Assembly (NCBI GenBank): GCA_027489105.1
Contig: JAIYAJ010000442.1
Location: forward strand, 1-28,069
Direction of reading: 5' to 3'
Length of the DNA stretch: 28,069 bases
Origin: Zymomonas sp.
Lineage (GTDB): Bacteria > Pseudomonadota > Alphaproteobacteria > Sphingomonadales > Sphingomonadaceae
Made by a program: the position numbers and the translations under genes. Positions 25,141 to 28,069 of this stretch are shown here, piece by piece; position 1 is the stretch's first letter, and every line of letters begins with the position of its first letter. Under the pieces are notes generated by a model. That model saw only the letters and a list, made by a program, of their open reading frames with translations, ran no database searches and was not told where the DNA came from.

Positions 25141-27549
25141 ATGTCGACCTTGTATCCCGCCAAGCCCATTTCCGCCGGCACAGGCCGCTTCATGTTCAAC
25201 GCGCTGCTGCTGTTGCTGACGGCGGTTGCGTCGTTGGGCATGGCCGGAATGATCTGGGGCGCGACCGACGATCTGATGATCGCGGGCCTGTTCATGCTCG
25301 CTTTCTGTCTGGGCATCGGCATGATCCTGTTCGTGGCGATGCTGCGGTCGCAGATCCACGTGCGCCCGATGCGGCATATCGACGTGTCGCTGCTGCGTGG
25401 GATCGTCGAGGACGGCGACGCGGGCATTGCCGTGACCGGTGGGCGTGGCGAACTGATCTGCGCCAATGGCCAGTTCGAAAGCTGGTTCGGCGGATTGCCG
25501 ACGCCCCCGGCGCTGCCGCTGGATGAGGACGCCCGAAAGCAACTGGCCGCCGCCGCTGTGGCCGCCCGGCGTGACGGGCACGCGCAGATCGCCAATCTGG
25601 CAAGCGACCGAGGGCTGATCGACGTCGTCGTTCGTCGGGCCGGCAGCACCGACGACCATCTCGTCTGGCGCTTCCGCCGGTCCGGACGGTTCGACATGAT
25701 CGGCGACGTCATGCGCCTGCTGACCAGCGATGTAGGACGCCGCGTCGGCAGTTCGGGCGTGATGGCTGCGCTCGTCGACGGCAATGGTATCGGGCTGGTC
25801 GCGAACAAGGTGTTTCTGCGCCGCGCCCTGGGGTCGGCCGAGGCGCCTTCGTCCGGTTGGGCCTTCGCCGATCTGCTCCGCAGCGACGGCGACGTTATCC
25901 GCCTCGCCGCAGAGCCGGCTTCGGCCGATCCGATCCGGCTGATCCAGATCCCGCTGGGCGATCAGGGGACGATGAAGGCCACGCTGTTCCTGATGCTCGA
26001 CGATGCGTCGGCGGCGGGCGACAATCGCAGCTATGCGACGGGCGATCTGCACGCGCTGCTCGGCATGTTGCCGATCGGTCTCGCGCTGGCGGAGCGCGAC
26101 GGGCGGGTGGCGTTCATGAATTCGGCTTTCCGCCGTGCCGCAGGGCTCGGCCCGGATGCCACGGTCGTCTATCCGAGCGATTTGGTGGTCGAGGAGGACA
26201 AGGCGGCGGTTTCGGACGCGGTGCGCCGTTTCTCGGCCGGGCGCGGTTCGGCGAGCGACCTGTCGGTCCGTCTCAAGGCCCGCTCGGAGGAGAATGTCTC
26301 GCTGACCATAGCGGCGGCCAAGGGACTGGGCGCCACGGCCTCCGTGCTGCTCAGTCTGAAGGACAATAGCGAGGAGTCGAAGCTCAAGCGGCAGGTCGCC
26401 CAGGCGATGAAGATGCAGGCGGTTGGCCAGCTCGCCGGCGGCGTCGCGCATGACTTCAACAATATCCTCACCGCGATCATCGGCCATTGCGATCTGATGT
26501 CGATGCGCCACATTCCGGGCGACAGCGACTATGACGATATCCAGCAGATCAAGCAGAATTCGAACCGCGCGGCCGCACTGACCCGCCAGCTGCTGGCCTT
26601 CTCGCGCCAACAGACACTGCGCCCGCAGATATTGCAGATCCCCGACATCATCTCGGAAATCAGCAACCTGCTCAAGCGACTGCTCGGCGAGACGATCCGC
26701 CTCGAGGTCAGCCATGGGCGCAACCTCGGCACCGTCCGTGCCGACCCCGGGCAGCTCGAACAGGTGATCGTCAACCTCGCGGTCAATGCGAGGGATGCCA
26801 TGCCCGAGGGCGGGGCCCTCTCGATCCAGACCTATGCGGTGTCGCAGGCCGACGTCCGCGCGCTGGGTATCGAGATTATGCCTGTCACCGAATATACCGC
26901 GCTCCGCGTGACCGACACCGGCACCGGCATTCCGACGGACAATCTCAACAAGATCTTCGAACCCTTCTTCACGACCAAGGAGGTGGGCAAGGGCACTGGT
27001 CTCGGCCTGTCGACGGTGTACGGCATCGTCAAACAGACCGGCGGTTTCATCTTCGCCGAGAGCGAGATCGGGCGGGGGACCAGCTTCGTCATCTACCTTC
27101 CGGTACATCAGGCGCCCGCCGGGACGGCCGCGCCAAGGGCGGCCGTGAAGGAAGTCAGCACGGAATTGTGGGGCACCGGCACGATTCTGCTCGTCGAAGA
27201 CGAGGCCATGGTGCGCGCGGTGGCCGAACGGGCGCTGGTCCGGCAGGGTTACAAGATCCTCACCGCGACCAATGGCGAGGAGGGGCTGGAGGTCCTCGAG
27301 GACCGCATGCAGCAGATCGATCTCGTGATCTCCGACGTGGTGATGCCGACGATGGACGGTCCGACCATGGCGCGCGCGGCGCGCGCGAAGCGGCCCGATC
27401 TGCCGATCATCTTCATGTCCGGCTATGCCGAGGAGCAACTCCGCAAATCGATCGATATCGACAATATCGGCTTCCTCCCCAAGCCCTTCTCCGTCCAGCA
27501 GATCTGCCAGGCGGCGCGCGAGGCGCTGGCCGATCATGTGCGAGGCTAG
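25141..27549 (+). CDS. cckA: Cell-cycle hybrid histidine kinase/response regulator CckA
   Basis: An 802-residue hybrid kinase. Two membrane helices (about residues 18-41 and 46-71) anchor it, and two PAS-like regions follow (about 80-190 and 305-400, the second with LPIGLALAERDGRVAFMNSAFRRA). The histidine is H437 in LAGGVAHDFNNILTAIIGHC, the distinctive CckA H-box. The ATPase N-box is NLAVNARDAMPEGG (about 545-558), with DTGTGIP at about 594 and GKGTGLGLSTVYG. The receiver domain is at the C-terminus with D732 (ISDVVMPTMDG). In Alphaproteobacteria CckA phosphorylates ChpT, which passes phosphate to CtrA and CpdR. In sphingomonads this pathway controls motility and related functions more than viability. 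It is somewhat longer than the Caulobacter protein (691 residues), mostly in the PAS region. The ATG at 25141 follows GGGGAACTAGGCGGC. Confidence 0.95.
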   Translation: MSTLYPAKPISAGTGRFMFNALLLLLTAVASLGMAGMIWGATDDLMIAGLFMLAFCLGIGMILFVAMLRSQIHVRPMRHIDVSLLRGIVEDGDAGIAVTGGRGELICANGQFESWFGGLPTPPALPLDEDARKQLAAAAVAARRDGHAQIANLASDRGLIDVVVRRAGSTDDHLVWRFRRSGRFDMIGDVMRLLTSDVGRRVGSSGVMAALVDGNGIGLVANKVFLRRALGSAEAPSSGWAFADLLRSDGDVIRLAAEPASADPIRLIQIPLGDQGTMKATLFLMLDDASAAGDNRSYATGDLHALLGMLPIGLALAERDGRVAFMNSAFRRAAGLGPDATVVYPSDLVVEEDKAAVSDAVRRFSAGRGSASDLSVRLKARSEENVSLTIAAAKGLGATASVLLSLKDNSEESKLKRQVAQAMKMQAVGQLAGGVAHDFNNILTAIIGHCDLMSMRHIPGDSDYDDIQQIKQNSNRAAALTRQLLAFSRQQTLRPQILQIPDIISEISNLLKRLLGETIRLEVSHGRNLGTVRADPGQLEQVIVNLAVNARDAMPEGGALSIQTYAVSQADVRALGIEIMPVTEYTALRVTDTGTGIPTDNLNKIFEPFFTTKEVGKGTGLGLSTVYGIVKQTGGFIFAESEIGRGTSFVIYLPVHQAPAGTAAPRAAVKEVSTELWGTGTILLVEDEAMVRAVAERALVRQGYKILTATNGEEGLEVLEDRMQQIDLVISDVVMPTMDGPTMARAARAKRPDLPIIFMSGYAEEQLRKSIDIDNIGFLPKPFSVQQICQAAREALADHVRG

Positions 27550-27569
27550 GGCTGGAACAAAATAAGAAA

Positions 27570-27584
27570 GTTCTTCTCTTGTTC
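27570..27584 (+). promoter_or_regulatory. LexA (SOS) box of recA
   Basis: GTTC TTCTCTT GTTC is an exact match to the alphaproteobacterial LexA consensus GTTC-N7-GTTC. It lies 75 bases before the preferred recA start, in the intergenic gap after cckA. LexA binding here would repress recA until DNA damage. A TTGTTC overlapping its right half could be the -35 element, but the corresponding -10 (TACGTA, 17 bases on) is weak. Confidence 0.88.
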
Positions 27585-27658
27585 TCACGGAACATCTGCG
27601 GTACGTAACTTCCAGTTTGAGGTTTCGGATGGCCCGCTCTACGAGGGGAGAACGCACA

Positions 27659-28069
27659 ATGTCGGCGCAGTTGAAGCTCATCGGATCCGAAAAGGAAGCA
27701 GCTAATATGGACAGGCAGAAGGCCCTTGAAGCCGCGCTGGCGCAGATCGATCGCGCCTTCGGCAAGGGCTCGGCGATGAAGCTCGGCAGTCGCGAGACGA
27801 TGCAGATCGAGGCGGTTTCGACCGGCTCGCTCGGCCTCGATATCGCGCTGGGCATCGGCGGCCTTCCGCGGGGCCGCATCGTCGAGATCTTCGGGCCGGA
27901 AAGCTCGGGCAAGACGACGCTCGCGCTTCATGCGATCGCCGAGGCGCAGAAGGGCGGTGGTACGTCCGCCTTCATCGACGCCGAACATGCGCTCGACCCC
28001 GTCTATGCCAAGAAGCTTGGCGTCAACATCGACGAACTGGTCGTCTCGCAGCCGGATACCGGCGAGCAG
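27659..28069 (+). CDS. recA: RecA recombinase, N-terminal part (runs off the right edge)
   Basis: The first 137 residues of RecA, the DNA-dependent ATPase for homologous recombination and the coprotease for LexA. Visible are [51 protein letters not shown], the Walker [14 protein letters not shown], and [19 protein letters not shown]. Two in-frame ATGs compete. The one at 27659 ([13 protein letters not shown]) has a strong GAGGGGAG eight bases upstream. The one at 27707 (MDRQKA) has only GGAAGCAGC. I take 27659. The LexA box upstream shows SOS control. The adjacency of cckA and recA is probably conserved in the group, from memory. Confidence 0.96.
   Translation, partial: MSAQLKLIGSEKEAANMDRQKALEAALAQIDRAFGKGSAMKLGSRETMQIEAVSTGSLGLDIALGIGGLPRGRIVEIFGPESSGKTTLALHAIAEAQKGGGTSAFIDAEHALDPVYAKKLGVNIDELVVSQPDTGEQ

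Noticed and set aside
25132..27912. Very long open frame antisense to cckA and the recA start (about 926 codons).
   Set aside because: It runs through two confirmed genes and the recA promoter on the opposite strand. Its low-complexity Arg/Asp/His-rich translation matches no family.

Overview
The window looks like chromosomal DNA of a sphingomonad (Alphaproteobacteria, Sphingomonadaceae). The case rests on uniformly GC-rich coding with alphaproteobacterial gene content: a CckA-type hybrid kinase directly upstream of recA, a GTTC-N7-GTTC LexA box in front of recA, a large Caulobacter/Xanthomonas-type TonB-dependent receptor, and many secreted hydrolases. It is gene-dense. No stretch above 200 bases lacks a gene, and I see no tRNA, rRNA, insertion sequence or CRISPR array. 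The genus is inferred, not shown.

Layout. (1) Positions 1-2047: the N-terminal part of a tetratricopeptide-repeat protein on the minus strand, divergent from a secreted metal-dependent amidohydrolase that ends in a strong hairpin. (2) 2182-6059: a two-gene phytate module, a TonB-dependent receptor whose stop overlaps the start of a beta-propeller phytase lipoprotein. (3) 12039 down to 6064, minus strand: an arginine succinyltransferase (AST) catabolic operon in the order astA-like, astB, astA, astD, M20 hydrolase. It has two AstA paralogues, as in the Pseudomonas AruF/AruG heterodimer. It has no astC or astE, and the last gene is a carboxypeptidase G2-like M20 enzyme that could do the AstE step. 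(4) 12132-13483: a TRIC/UPF0126 membrane protein and a small lipoprotein.

(5) 18660 down to 13503, minus strand: a tightly packed trio of circularly permuted ATP-grasp ligase, alpha-E protein and transglutaminase-like protein, followed by SppA. The trio is a conserved but biochemically poorly understood amidoligase/peptidase system. Its leader carries two consecutive hairpins and a sigma-54-like -24/-12 motif, and it is the most interesting part of the window. (6) 18845-23018: a soluble lytic transglycosylase divergent from dapA, then smpB and a DUF2062 membrane protein. (7) 23077-28069: an M13 metallopeptidase, cckA, and recA, which is cut by the window edge and preceded by an exact alphaproteobacterial SOS box.

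The themes are nutrient scavenging (phosphate and inositol from phytate, nitrogen and carbon from arginine), envelope maintenance (Slt, SppA, DapA, M13 peptidase), and core cell-cycle and DNA-repair regulation (CckA, RecA).
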